From assembly GCA_028285495.1 (NCBI GenBank), contig JANQPB010000015.1, positions 62,001 to 126,000 on the forward strand: DNA of 64,000 nt. Reading direction: 5' to 3'. Made by a program: the position numbers and the translations under genes. Numbering within the stretch: position 1 is the stretch's first letter; the number at the start of each line of letters is the position of its first letter. Origin of the DNA: Acidimicrobiales bacterium. Lineage in GTDB: Bacteria > Actinomycetota > Acidimicrobiia > Acidimicrobiales > SZUA-35. This document shows, in pieces, positions 45,927-55,080 of the stretch. The notes beneath the pieces are model-generated. The model did not search any database and was not told where the DNA came from. It saw only the letters and a list, made by a program, of their open reading frames with translations.

Positions 45927-47305
45927 CCGCCAGTGCGGTGATCGTCGGCGGCGGGATCTCGGGGCTGGTCGCGGCCTTCGACCTGGCCAGGGCCGGCTGG
46001 TCGGTCACGGTGCACGAGGCGTCCGACCGGTGGGGCGGCCGCATCTTCTCCTCGCCGGTCGGCGACCGACCGGTCGACGGCGGACCCGACGCCTTCCTCG
46101 CCCGGGTCGAGCACGGCCACCGCCTCTGCGCCGACCTCGGCATCGACCACCTCCTGACGAGCCCGTCCGCCCCGGTGCCGGCCTACGTCCACACCGACGG
46201 TGTGCTGCACGAGCTGCCGGACGGCACGATGTTCGGCGTTCCGACCGACCTCGACGTGCTGAAGGGGTCGGCGCTGATCTCGCCGGCCGGGATCGAACGG
46301 GCGGCCGACGACCTGACGCTGCCGTCGGGGGCCGACGCCGTCGGAGGCCTCGACGCCACCGGCGACACGTCGGTCGGGGCGCTGTGCCGGGCCCGGCTCG
46401 GCCACGAGGTGACCGACCGGCTGATCGACCCCCTCATCGGTGCCATCAACGCCTCCGACATCGACCGGCTCAGCCTCCGGGCCGCAACGCCGCAGCTCGC
46501 CGCCGCCATCGACCAGCACGGCTCGCTGATGCGGGGCATGGCCGACCTGCGGGAACGGACCTCGGCGATCGGCTCGCGGGACCCCGACCGACCGGTCTTC
46601 TACGGGCTGCCGGGCGGCACCGCCACGATCGTCGACCGGCTCGTCGAGGAGCTGACCGAGCTCGGGGCCGACCTGCGGCTCCGGTCGCCGTTGGCGGGGC
46701 CGGCCGAGCGGGCCGCCGCCACCAACGGGGCCGACGCCGTCCTGCTCGCCGTGCCCGCCTTCGTCGCCGCCCGGCTCATCGGACCGGACGGCGATGCGGC
46801 GAACGTCCTCGGCCAGACCGAGTACGCCGATGTCACCCAGGTGGTGGCCGAGCTGCCCGTCAGCGGCATCGACCGGGTGCTCGACGCCTCCGGCATCCTC
46901 TTCCCCCGGGTCGACGGCCGGCTGATGACCGCCTGCACCTGGCTGAGCACGAAGTGGGCCCACTACCACCGCGACGAGTCGGTGCTGGTGCGCCTCAGCA
47001 CCGGCCGCTTCGGCGACGAGCGACACCACGGGATGGGCGACGACGACCTGGTCGCCGCCCTCCTCGGCGAGCTGTCCGACGCGGTCCCGGTGACCGCCGA
47101 GCCGATCGCCGTCCGGGTCGGCCGCTGGGACAACGCCTTCCCGCAGTACACGCCGGGCCACCAGGAGCGGGTGGCCCGGGCCAGGGCCGCGGCGAGTGAG
47201 GTCGACCCGAGGTACCACCTGATCGGTGCCTCCTACGACGGGATCGGCGTGCCCGCCTGCATCGCCACCGCCCGCTCGACCGCCGCCGCCATCACCGGCG
47301 GATGA
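45923..47305 (+). CDS. hemY: Coproporphyrinogen III / protoporphyrinogen oxidase (HemY type)
   Basis: 460-residue FAD enzyme oxidising a porphyrinogen to porphyrin; in actinobacteria the substrate is usually coproporphyrinogen III. The FAD-binding GGGISGLVAAFDLARAG, GGRIFSS and the PPO-type YGLPGGTATIVDRLVEEL are present. The C-terminal GASYDGIGVPACIATARS closes the FAD site. ATG 45923 lies in an ATGA overlap with hemE. Confidence 0.94.
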   Translation: MTASAVIVGGGISGLVAAFDLARAGWSVTVHEASDRWGGRIFSSPVGDRPVDGGPDAFLARVEHGHRLCADLGIDHLLTSPSAPVPAYVHTDGVLHELPDGTMFGVPTDLDVLKGSALISPAGIERAADDLTLPSGADAVGGLDATGDTSVGALCRARLGHEVTDRLIDPLIGAINASDIDRLSLRAATPQLAAAIDQHGSLMRGMADLRERTSAIGSRDPDRPVFYGLPGGTATIVDRLVEELTELGADLRLRSPLAGPAERAAATNGADAVLLAVPAFVAARLIGPDGDAANVLGQTEYADVTQVVAELPVSGIDRVLDASGILFPRVDGRLMTACTWLSTKWAHYHRDESVLVRLSTGRFGDERHHGMGDDDLVAALLGELSDAVPVTAEPIAVRVGRWDNAFPQYTPGHQERVARARAAASEVDPRYHLIGASYDGIGVPACIATARSTAAAITGG

Positions 47306-48825
47306 TCCGGTCGCCCGGTCGCCCGGGGGCCGGTGATCCGACCCCCGCGCCGGCGGCTCCCGCCGATCGCTCCCCGTCACGGCCCGCCGTGGCCGCCGGG
47401 GCCGTGCTCGCCGGGCTGTGCCTGGCCGCATCCGTGCCGCCGTGGGGTTGGTGGCCCCTCGCGTTCGTCGGGATCGCCGTGCTCGACCGCCTCATCGCCG
47501 ATCGGCCCTGGCGGTCCCGCCTGCTGCGGGGCTGGCTCGTCGGCGCCGCCTGGTTCTACCCGGCCACCCTGTTCGTCTTGGACCTGACCGCCCCCGGCTA
47601 CCCCCTGGCCGGGGCGATGCTCGGCGCCTACCTCGGGGTGGCCACCGCCCTGAGCCCCGGTGGGCCCGCCCGCCGGTTCGTCCTGCCCGGCACGGTCGCC
47701 CTGCTCGAGGCGGCCCGCTGGTCGTGGCCCTTCGGCGGCGTGCCCCTGGCCCACCTGGCCCTCGGGCAGGTCGACAGCCCCCTGGCGTGGTCGGCCCGGC
47801 TCGCCGGCTCGCTGCTGGTCGTGGCCCTGGTGGTGGTCGTCGGCCAGGCCCTGTCGTCCGCCGTCGACCGCTCGTGGCGGCCGGCCGGCGCCGGACTGGG
47901 TGTCGCCGTCGCGCTGGTGGCGGCCGGTGCGCTGCACCCCCGGGCCACCGTGGTCGACCCGGCGGTCGAGATCGCCCTTGTCCAGGGCGGTGGGGCCCAG
48001 CAGACCCGGGCCTCGACCGACCAGCAGCCCGTCGTGCTCGGCCGTCACCTCGAGGCGTCGCGCACGATCGAGGTCGACGACCTCGATCTGATCTTGTGGC
48101 CGGAGAACGTGGTCAACCCCGGCCGGTTCCTGGCCTTCGACGACGCGTACGAGTCGTTGGTCGACCTGGCCCGCCGCTACGACGCCCCGGTGATCGCCGG
48201 CTGGTTCACCACCGTCTCCGACACCACCACGGCCAACTACCAGTCGATCATCCTGCCCAACGGCACCGAGCCCGACCGTTACGACAAGGTCCGCCTGGTG
48301 CCCTTCGGTGAGTACGTGCCCCTCCGGGGCCTGGTCGAGGCCATCGCCCCCGACTCGGGGATCCCGCGGCGCGAGGTCCAGGCCAGCACGACCGACCCGG
48401 TGCTCGACTCGCCGGTCGGGCCGATCGGGGTGTCGATCTCGTGGGAGGGCTTCTTCGACGACCGGGCCAGGGCGGCGGTGGCCGAGGGGGCCGAGCTGCT
48501 CACCAACCCGACCAACGGCTCGTCGTACTGGCTCACGCAGGTCCAGACCCAGCAGGTGGCATCGAACCAGCTCCGGGCCATGGAGAACGACCGCTGGGTT
48601 CTGCAGGTCGCCCCAACCGGGTTCTCGGCCGTCATCGACCCGGACGGCAACGTGGTCGAACGGACCGGGATCAGCGAGCGGGCCGTCCTGCTCGACACGG
48701 TGGAGATGCGGCGGGGCCGGACCCTGGCCAGCCTGGTCGGCCGCTGGCCGATGGTGCTCTACGGGCTCGGTGCGGTCGCCCTCGTCTTGACCGCCGAGGC
48801 CAGGAGACGGTCGCCGGCGACCTGA
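47302..48825 (+). CDS. lnt: Apolipoprotein N-acyltransferase homologue, catalytic Cys replaced by Ser
   Basis: 507 residues with several N-terminal membrane helices and a C-terminal nitrilase-like domain, as in Lnt, which adds the third acyl chain to lipoproteins. The catalytic Glu (E268 in ILWPEN) and Lys (K329 in YDKVRLVPFGEY) are present, but the nucleophile position reads SISWEG with S380 where E. coli has C387 in an ICYE context. In E. coli the Cys is essential, so this copy may be inactive, slower or doing another acyl transfer. ATG overlaps hemY by 4 bases. Confidence 0.88.
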   Translation: MIRSPGRPGAGDPTPAPAAPADRSPSRPAVAAGAVLAGLCLAASVPPWGWWPLAFVGIAVLDRLIADRPWRSRLLRGWLVGAAWFYPATLFVLDLTAPGYPLAGAMLGAYLGVATALSPGGPARRFVLPGTVALLEAARWSWPFGGVPLAHLALGQVDSPLAWSARLAGSLLVVALVVVVGQALSSAVDRSWRPAGAGLGVAVALVAAGALHPRATVVDPAVEIALVQGGGAQQTRASTDQQPVVLGRHLEASRTIEVDDLDLILWPENVVNPGRFLAFDDAYESLVDLARRYDAPVIAGWFTTVSDTTTANYQSIILPNGTEPDRYDKVRLVPFGEYVPLRGLVEAIAPDSGIPRREVQASTTDPVLDSPVGPIGVSISWEGFFDDRARAAVAEGAELLTNPTNGSSYWLTQVQTQQVASNQLRAMENDRWVLQVAPTGFSAVIDPDGNVVERTGISERAVLLDTVEMRRGRTLASLVGRWPMVLYGLGAVALVLTAEARRRSPAT

Positions 48826-48881
48826 ACCGCCGGGCCGACGACTGGGGGGTGCCCCCGATAGTCCCGCCCTCGGCCCGATCG

Positions 48882-48887
48882 TACGAT
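48882..48887 (+). promoter_or_regulatory. Leaderless -10 (TACGAT) of the propeller lipoprotein
   Basis: Ends 6 bases before ATG 48894. Confidence 0.5.
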
Positions 48888-48893
48888 CGCCCC

Positions 48894-50033
48894 ATGCTCC
48901 GAACCATCGCCCTCCTCGCCGGCCTCCTGGTGGCCACGGCGGCCTGTGCCCTCCCGGGGAGCGACGACCCGACGCCGGTCCGCCCGGTCGAGGCGGTCCG
49001 ACTCATCGACACCCCCGCCCGGTCCCACCTGCTCTCACCCGACGGCCACTGGGTGGCGACCGAGGGCGAGCGCAGCGCCGAGGTCTGCCTCACCCCGACC
49101 GACCGGCCCGGCCGGCCCGTGTGCACCGAGGGGGCCGGGGGCAGCGTCGGCCCGATCGCCTGGGCCCCCGATTCCCGTTCCGTCGTCCTGCTGCCAGACG
49201 TCCACCGGCGATTCGAGATCGGGCCGGTCGTGGTCCTCGGTCTCGACGGCTCGCGGACCGAGGTGGCGGCACCGGCTCCGTCAGGGGAGCTGTTCGGCTC
49301 GCCGACCGATGCCGTGTTCGACGGCACCGACCACATCGTCTACCTCGTCCCCCACGAGGAGCCCGCCCGTCTCGAGGTCAGGCGGGTCGGGGTCGACGGG
49401 GCCGATGACGAGCTGCTGGCCACCGTGGGGACCGAGGGTGATGCCCAGCTGGTGCCCGATCCGGGCATGTTGCTCCACGACGGCCAGCTCTACGTCAGCC
49501 TGAGCCTCGGCGACGAGGAGCGGGGGGTGTGGCGCTTCGATCTCGACTCGGGTGAGCGGGAGCCGCTCGTGGTCGGCCGGGCCGCCACCGACGAGGACGG
49601 CGACTTCACCGGCGAGCGGGTGGTGGCCGTGCGCGACGGGCACGTCCTGACCGTCGATCTGGTGCCCCTGGCCACCGACATCGGCGACGGCGACCACTTC
49701 CAGCTCCGCAGCGGCGACGGTGTCCTCACGACCGTGGTCGACCGGGACGGCTTCGACGGGGTCGCCGCCACCCTGTCACCGGACGGCAGCCAGATCGCCG
49801 TCGCCTCCTTCCCGACCGATCGGACGATCGAAGCGATGCGGGTCTCGGTGGCCACCGTCGAGTCGGTGCTGGCCGGGGAACCGGCGTGGCACGACCTCGA
49901 CGACGTCGCCGGACGGCTGTTCCCCGAGCTCGGCAGCGGCGTGCCGAAGCTGACGTGGACCGACGACGACCGGCTCGTCATCGGAACAACCGGGCACGGC
50001 ATCGTGTCCGTCGAGCTCGGCCCGGTCGAGTAG
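48894..50033 (+). CDS. Lipoprotein with TolB-like beta-propeller repeats
   Basis: 379 residues. Signal peptide with lipobox (LLVATAAC), then WD/TolB-like blades: LLSPDGHWVAT, IAWAPDSRSVVLLP, GRIAD-like strands and ATLSPDGSQIAVASF. No catalytic motif is visible. It probably sits on the outer face of the membrane and binds another protein. It has its own promoter, so it is separate from the hem-lnt operon. Confidence 0.75.
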   Translation: MLRTIALLAGLLVATAACALPGSDDPTPVRPVEAVRLIDTPARSHLLSPDGHWVATEGERSAEVCLTPTDRPGRPVCTEGAGGSVGPIAWAPDSRSVVLLPDVHRRFEIGPVVVLGLDGSRTEVAAPAPSGELFGSPTDAVFDGTDHIVYLVPHEEPARLEVRRVGVDGADDELLATVGTEGDAQLVPDPGMLLHDGQLYVSLSLGDEERGVWRFDLDSGEREPLVVGRAATDEDGDFTGERVVAVRDGHVLTVDLVPLATDIGDGDHFQLRSGDGVLTTVVDRDGFDGVAATLSPDGSQIAVASFPTDRTIEAMRVSVATVESVLAGEPAWHDLDDVAGRLFPELGSGVPKLTWTDDDRLVIGTTGHGIVSVELGPVE

Positions 50034-50058
50034 GCCGGACCGGCTCGGCCGTCGACGC

Positions 50059-50787
50059 TCACTCGGTCGGGGTCCAGTCGGGCCGACGGCCGCCGAAGCA
50101 GAGCAGCCGCTCGAACGCCGTCGCCCCGGCCGGCGCCTCGACCTCGTACCCGAAGAAGCCGGAGTCCGGTCCCCGGTACTCGGGCTGCACCGTGGTCTGC
50201 AGGAACGCCAGGGCGGCCCCGGCTGCGGCCTCACCGGTCGGCTCGCCATCGGTGCCGTCGACCGGCTCGGCCGGCGGCCACGGACGGTCGGTGGCGACGG
50301 CGAGGTCCCAGCCGTGCACCAGGTACTCGCCGAGCGCCATGGCCAGGACGGCGTCGCCCGGCATCCGGGCCTGCGACATCACGACGAGCTCGGTGGCCAC
50401 GCCGGCCTCGATCGCCCGCTCGATGTCGGCGGCCGCCGCCTCGACGATCGTCACGGGATCGTCCCCGGGGCCCAGGTCCCAGGCCTCGGGATCGAGCCTC
50501 GGCCCCGACCCCGCCGGGTCGGTGAGGGCGGCGGCGAAGAACTGGAGCCAGGCGAGCACGTGGCGGCGAAGGGCGGCCACGTCGTAGCCCTCACACGGTG
50601 TCGGCGCGGTCAGGCGGTTGCCGGGGACCTCGACGATACGGGCCAGCTCGGCCAGGACGGGCCCGAACAGGGCACCGGTCGTCGCCGGGTCGGCGAAGAC
50701 GGCCGGGGCGGCGGCGGGGAAGACCGGGAGCTCGTCGTGGTTCGACGGACGGTCGGTCCGGCGGGACGGGATGTCGGTTGCGTTCAT
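50059..50787 (-). CDS. TIGR03086-type (maleylpyruvate isomerase/DinB-like) protein
   Basis: 242 residues. FGPVLAELARIVEVPGNRLT then PTPCEGYDVAALRRHVLAWL is the N-terminal MDMPI/DinB-like four-helix bundle, and LGEYLVHGWDLAVATDRPWP carries the third metal-binding His. Members bind a divalent metal and some use mycothiol; substrate unknown. ATG 50787 is supported by TACGTT 6 bases upstream. It is divergent from an AraC-type regulator, 74 bases away, which may control it. Confidence 0.85.
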   Translation of the reverse strand: MNATDIPSRRTDRPSNHDELPVFPAAAPAVFADPATTGALFGPVLAELARIVEVPGNRLTAPTPCEGYDVAALRRHVLAWLQFFAAALTDPAGSGPRLDPEAWDLGPGDDPVTIVEAAAADIERAIEAGVATELVVMSQARMPGDAVLAMALGEYLVHGWDLAVATDRPWPPAEPVDGTDGEPTGEAAAGAALAFLQTTVQPEYRGPDSGFFGYEVEAPAGATAFERLLCFGGRRPDWTPTE

Positions 50788-50793
50788 GTCGTG

Positions 50794-50799
50794 AACGTA
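50794..50799 (-). promoter_or_regulatory. Leaderless -10 (TACGTT) of the MDMPI-type gene
   Basis: Ends 6 bases before ATG 50787. Confidence 0.55.
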
Positions 50800-50848
50800 C
50801 GACCGACCCGAACGGCGGAGCTTGAAGATCCACGCCAACCCCGGTTGG

Positions 50849-50854
50849 TAGGTT
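50849..50854 (+). promoter_or_regulatory. Leaderless -10 (TAGGTT) of the AraC-type gene
   Basis: Ends 7 bases before GTG 50862 and picks that start over the upstream TTG. Confidence 0.5.
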
Positions 50855-50861
50855 GATCGGG

Positions 50862-51773
50862 GTGGGACCCGACCATGCGAACGACATGCGGGGCATCGTC
50901 GATCCGGCGGCGATGCTCGAGGTGGTCGACTTCGATCGGTATCCGGCCGGGCCCGAGCTGGCCGGCGTCGTCGAGTGGTTCTGGTCGGTGGCGTGGGCCC
51001 TCCCCGACGGTGAGGTCCACCACCAGGAGGTGCTGAACCATCCCGCGGGCAACGTGAGCATCGGCACCGTCGACGACGCCGGCCGCACCCTCGACCCGGC
51101 CGAGGGCCGGGTCTACGGGGTCCAGCGCTCGATCAGCCGGCGTCGGCTCGTCGGACGGGGGTGGACGGTGGCAGCCCGGTCGACGGTCGGTGGGCTCGGC
51201 GTGCTGCTCGACGCGCCGGCCAGGGAGGCGGCCGACCGTCAGCTCCCCCTCGACGCCGTGTCCGGGCTCGATGCCGAGCGGCTCGTCGCCGCCGTCGTGG
51301 CCGAGACGGCGACGGCGGCGAGGATCGGCCTGCTCCGCCGGGCGCTCGCTGCGGTGGTGGCGCAGCGGGACCCGGCTCGGATGGCCGAGGCGGTTCAGGT
51401 GGCGGAGCTCGTCCGCGTGGTCGAGCACGACCGCTCGCTGTGCCGGGTGGAGCAGCTGGCCGGGCTGGTCGGGGTCAGCGTGCGGTCGCTCCAGCGGCTG
51501 TTCGACCAGCACGTCGGGGCCAGCCCGTCGTTCGTGATCCGGCGCTGGCGGATCATCGAGGCGGCCGAGGCCGCCCGCCGAGCCGACGGTCGGGCCCCGT
51601 CGCCCCGTCCCGGCGGTTTGCCGTCGGCCGACGCCTGGCCCGGATGGGCGGCGGTGGCGGCCGAGCTCGGCTACGCCGACCAGGCCCACCTCACCCGCGA
51701 CTTCGTCCGCCACCTCGGGGTCCCCCCATCGGTCTACGTGGCCCGCAACCGGGCCCCGGGGGCGACGACGTGA
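50862..51773 (+). CDS. AraC-family transcriptional regulator
   Basis: 303 residues. The N-terminal 130 form a DUF6597-like sensing domain (YPAGPELAGVVEWFWSVAW). The C-terminus has two helix-turn-helix units: VEQLAGLVGVSVRSLQRLF and AAVAAELGYADQAHLTRDFV, ending LGVPPSVYV. No TM or signal. Its TGA overlaps the acetyltransferase GTG (GTGA), so both are translated together; the divergent MDMPI-type gene is another candidate target. Confidence 0.92.
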   Translation: MGPDHANDMRGIVDPAAMLEVVDFDRYPAGPELAGVVEWFWSVAWALPDGEVHHQEVLNHPAGNVSIGTVDDAGRTLDPAEGRVYGVQRSISRRRLVGRGWTVAARSTVGGLGVLLDAPAREAADRQLPLDAVSGLDAERLVAAVVAETATAARIGLLRRALAAVVAQRDPARMAEAVQVAELVRVVEHDRSLCRVEQLAGLVGVSVRSLQRLFDQHVGASPSFVIRRWRIIEAAEAARRADGRAPSPRPGGLPSADAWPGWAAVAAELGYADQAHLTRDFVRHLGVPPSVYVARNRAPGATT

Positions 51774-52252
51774 GCGGCTACGCGATCCGCCAGGCCGGAG
51801 CGCTCGTCCCGGCTGGGCTCACAACGCTGGCCGAGCGGGCCGCAGCCGAGGGCATCCGCATCGTCGCCCGGGTGACCGAGGCCTGGGGCGACGGGACCGA
51901 GCGCTACGACCGACCGGGCGAGGCGCTGCTGGCCGCCGTCGAGGGCGACGGCAACGTCGTCGGGATCGGCGGGATCACCGAGTGCCCCGACGTCGACGGC
52001 GCCCTCCGGGTTCGTCGGTTCTACGTCGACCCCGATCATCGGCGCCACGGCCTGGCCCGGGCGCTGGCCCAGCCGCTGCTGGACCGGGCGCTGGCCCACA
52101 CGTCGATCGTCACCTGCAACGCCGGGGCCTCGGATGCCGCCGCCCCGTTCTGGGAGGCGATGGGCTTCGAACCGATCGAGACCGTGCCGGGGATCACCCA
52201 CGTCCTCCGTCGATCGGCGCCACCAGCGGCCGATGAACCGGGCGCGGCCTGA
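51770..52252 (+). CDS. GNAT-family N-acetyltransferase
   Basis: 160 residues. Strand 4 and the acetyl-CoA loop read VRRFYVDPDHRRHGLARALA (the R/Q-x-x-G-x-G/A motif, here RRHGLA), and PFWEAMGFEPIE is the C-terminal GNAT element. Substrate unknown. It is translationally coupled to the AraC regulator, so likely under the same signal. Confidence 0.88.
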   Translation: MSGYAIRQAGALVPAGLTTLAERAAAEGIRIVARVTEAWGDGTERYDRPGEALLAAVEGDGNVVGIGGITECPDVDGALRVRRFYVDPDHRRHGLARALAQPLLDRALAHTSIVTCNAGASDAAAPFWEAMGFEPIETVPGITHVLRRSAPPAADEPGAA

Positions 52253-52371
52253 GCGACCAGCGAGCCGGCCGGATCGGCGCACCTCTCGGCGGTGTGGCCC
52301 GGGAGCACTGGGACGCGTGTTCCACGTCCGCCGACAGCGATCACCGCACGGACGAGCCGGGCGACGGCCGG

Positions 52372-52830
52372 TCAGCCCGAGGTCCCGTTCCCGGGGATCT
52401 CGAGCGCGATCGTGACCGGCCCGTCGTTGACCAGCTCGACGGCCATGTCGGCCCGGAACCGGCCGGTGGCCACCGGAGCGCCGAGCGAGCGGAGGTGCTC
52501 GACCACGGCATCGACCAGCGGCTCGGCCTGCTCCGGTCTGGCCGCGGCGACGTACGACGGTCGGTTCCCCTTGGCCGCATCGGCGTAGAGGGTGAACTGG
52601 CTGATCACGAGCAGCTCGCCACCGACATCGGCGACCGAGAGGTTCATCTTGTCGTCGGCGTCGGCGAAGATCCGCAGCTTCCACAGCTTCTGGGCCAGCT
52701 TGCGGGCCTCGCGGTCGGTGTCGTCGTGGGTGGCGCCGACCAGCACGCACAGGCCGGCGTCGATGGCCCCGACCACCTCGCCGTCGACCGTGACCTGCGC
52801 CCTCGACACCCGCTGCACCAACGCCCGCAT
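52372..52830 (-). CDS. dtd: D-aminoacyl-tRNA deacylase
   Basis: 152 residues, typical for DTD, which removes D-amino acids (and Gly) mischarged on t[18 protein letters not shown] opens the protein, SQFTLYAD provides the catalytic motif, and the conserved C-terminal segment reads [13 protein letters not shown], where the family usually has NxGPVT. ATG 52830 has GGAGGG just upstream; longer upstream reading frames lack similarity. Confidence 0.95.
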   Translation of the reverse strand: MRALVQRVSRAQVTVDGEVVGAIDAGLCVLVGATHDDTDREARKLAQKLWKLRIFADADDKMNLSVADVGGELLVISQFTLYADAAKGNRPSYVAAARPEQAEPLVDAVVEHLRSLGAPVATGRFRADMAVELVNDGPVTIALEIPGNGTSG

Positions 52831-52883
52831 CGACCCTCCGTCCCTCTTTCCCATGCGGCGCCGACTGGCATCGGCGGTCTTAC

Positions 52884-52893
52884 ACCGTACCCT
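52884..52893. promoter_or_regulatory. Overlapping divergent -10 elements (dtd / glycosyltransferase)
   Basis: TACGGT on the minus strand (52889-52884) and TACCCT on the plus strand (52888-52893) share two bases. Leaders would be about 45-55 bases, in keeping with the Shine-Dalgarno sites of both genes. Confidence 0.4.
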
Positions 52894-52952
52894 TGACCCC
52901 TGGGATCGACCCCCGCCCTCCCCTTCCGGGCGGCACACGAGGAGGCACGGGC

Positions 52953-54278
52953 ATGGCAAGTGAAGCGTCGGCGGACGATCGACCGCTGCGTCTGGCCTAC
53001 CTCTCCTACCGGTCGAAGCCGACCGTCGGTGGCCAGGGCATCTACACCAGGCACCTGACCAAGGCCCTCGTCGACCTCGGTCACTCGGTCGAGGTGCTCT
53101 CCGGCCAGCCGTACCCGGTGCTCGACGAGCGGGTCGGCCTGACCAAGCTCCCGAGCCTCGACATCTTCAACGACCAGTACCCCGGCCGGTTCCCCGCCTA
53201 CTGGGAGATCAAGGGCCTGCCCGAGGTGCTTGAGCTGGCCACCTTCTCGACCGGCACGTTCCCCGAGCCACTGGCCTTCAGCTACCGGGCCTGGCGCGAG
53301 CTGCGGGACCGGGCCGGCGAGTTCGATCTCGTCCACGACAACCAGTGCCTCGGCTACGGGATCCTGGCCGTTGACAGGCTGCTCCCGACGCTGGTCACGC
53401 TGCACCACCCGATCACGGTCGACCGTCGCCTCGAGGTCGAGGCCGCGCCCAACTGGCGCAAGCGGCTCAGCATCAGCCGCTGGTACTCGTTCGTGAAGAT
53501 GCAGGGTCGGGTGGCCAAGCGGATGCCACGGATCGTCGTCGTCTCGGAGAACTCGATCGACGACATCCACCAGGACATGGGCGTGGCCCGCGACCGGATG
53601 CGGCTGGTCCACGTCGGCGTCGACCCCGACCTGTTCCGTCCGCTCGACGGCGTCGACCGGATCCCCGGTCGACTGATCACCACCGCGTCGGCCGACGTCG
53701 AGCTGAAGGGCCTCAAGTTCCTGCTCGAGGCGATGGCCAAGCTGCGGGCCGAGCGTGACGTGTCGCTGACGGTGATCGGCCGGGCCAAGGAGGGCGGCCC
53801 GTCGGCCAAACTGATCGAGCAGCTCGGTCTGGCCGACCACATCCAGTTCGTCACCGGCGTGCCGGACGAGCGGATCGTCGAGCTGTACGCCGAGTCCGAG
53901 ATCGCCGTCGTCCCGTCGCTGTACGAGGGCTTCTCGCTGCCGGCCGTCGAGGCCATGGCCACCGCAACCCCGCTGGTGGCCACCACCGGCGGCGCGCTGC
54001 CGGAGGTCACCGGAGTCGACGGTGAGACGGTGCTGCGGTGCGAGCCGGGCGACCCCGACTCCCTCGCCGTCGCCATCCGCCGTGGCCTCGACGATCCCGA
54101 CCTGCGGGCCCGGGTCGGAGCCGCCGGTCGGGAACGGGTCAGCCGGCTCTACACCTGGCGCCAGACCGCCATCCGTACGGTCGAGCAGTACCGCGAGGTG
54201 CTCGAGATGCGCCGCACCGGTCTCGGACCGGTCGGCTGGTCGCCGCCGGGCGCCGACGGCGGCCGCGACGCCGGGTGA
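52953..54278 (+). CDS. GT4-family glycosyltransferase
   Basis: 441 residues, GT-B fold retaining enzyme using a nucleotide sugar. N-terminal [20 protein letters not shown] is the Gly-rich acceptor loop; the C-terminal donor site has [30 protein letters not shown] and EXE-like [22 protein letters not shown] precedes ATG 52953. The next three genes follow at 4, -1 and 96 bases (the last on the other strand), so it opens a carbohydrate-modification cassette. Sugar and acceptor unknown. Confidence 0.93.
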   Translation: MASEASADDRPLRLAYLSYRSKPTVGGQGIYTRHLTKALVDLGHSVEVLSGQPYPVLDERVGLTKLPSLDIFNDQYPGRFPAYWEIKGLPEVLELATFSTGTFPEPLAFSYRAWRELRDRAGEFDLVHDNQCLGYGILAVDRLLPTLVTLHHPITVDRRLEVEAAPNWRKRLSISRWYSFVKMQGRVAKRMPRIVVVSENSIDDIHQDMGVARDRMRLVHVGVDPDLFRPLDGVDRIPGRLITTASADVELKGLKFLLEAMAKLRAERDVSLTVIGRAKEGGPSAKLIEQLGLADHIQFVTGVPDERIVELYAESEIAVVPSLYEGFSLPAVEAMATATPLVATTGGALPEVTGVDGETVLRCEPGDPDSLAVAIRRGLDDPDLRARVGAAGRERVSRLYTWRQTAIRTVEQYREVLEMRRTGLGPVGWSPPGADGGRDAG

Positions 54279-54282
54279 TCCG

Positions 54283-55080
54283 ATGCTGACCGTCGACTAC
54301 GACCGGCTGGCCATCGAGCCGGGCATGCGGGTCCTCGACCTCGGGGCCGGCTTCGGTCGCCACGCCTTCGCCACCGCCCACCGGGGGGCCGACGTGGTGG
54401 CCGCCGACCTGGCGATGGACGAGATGGCCGAGACCAAGGACACGTTCGCCGCCATGTACCTCTCGGGCGAGCTGCCCGATGGCCTGTCGACCACCTGCGT
54501 GCGGGCCGACGGGCTGCAGCTCCCGTTCGCCGACGGCTCGTTCGACCGGATCATCGCCTCCGAGGTCCTGGAACACGTGCCAGACGATCTCGGCGTGATG
54601 GCCGAGCTGTTCCGGGTGCTCCGCCCCGGTGGCCGGCTGGCCGCCACCGTGCCATCCGCAGTGCCGGAGCAGATCTGCTGGTGGCTCAACGATGCCTACC
54701 ACGCCCCGATCTCCGAGGGCGGCCACGTCCGCATCTACGGCCTGCCCGAGCTCCGGACCAAGCTCACCGCCACCGGGTTCCTGCCCGGCGACACCCACCG
54801 GGCCCACGCCCTGCACAGCCCCTACTGGTGGCTCAAGTGCGCCGTCGGGATCGACAACGACGACAACCCGGCGGTGAAGGCCTACCTGAAGCTGCTGACC
54901 TGGGACATCGTCGAGGCCCCCCGCCTGACCCGAACGGCCGAGCGGCTCCTCAACCCCGTCCTCGGCAAGAGCCTCGTGATCTACGCCGACCGGCCGACCC
55001 GCCCGGCCCTGGTCGGGGCGAGCACCAACGGTTCCGACGGCCACGCCAGCGCCGCCGGGGCCACCGCGGACGCCGGCTGA
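54283..55080 (+). CDS. Class I SAM-dependent methyltransferase (ubiE/type 11)
   Basis: 265 residues. Motif I RVLDLGAGFGRHAFATA, acidic VVAADLAMDEM, and the type 11 VLEHVPDDL...RVLRPGGRLAAT are clear. It begins 4 bases after the glycosyltransferase stop and ends by sharing one base with the next ATG (TGATG). It probably methylates the glycan or lipid built by its neighbours. The C-terminal 25 residues are Ala/Gly/Ser-rich and disordered. Confidence 0.92.
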   Translation: MLTVDYDRLAIEPGMRVLDLGAGFGRHAFATAHRGADVVAADLAMDEMAETKDTFAAMYLSGELPDGLSTTCVRADGLQLPFADGSFDRIIASEVLEHVPDDLGVMAELFRVLRPGGRLAATVPSAVPEQICWWLNDAYHAPISEGGHVRIYGLPELRTKLTATGFLPGDTHRAHALHSPYWWLKCAVGIDNDDNPAVKAYLKLLTWDIVEAPRLTRTAERLLNPVLGKSLVIYADRPTRPALVGASTNGSDGHASAAGATADAG

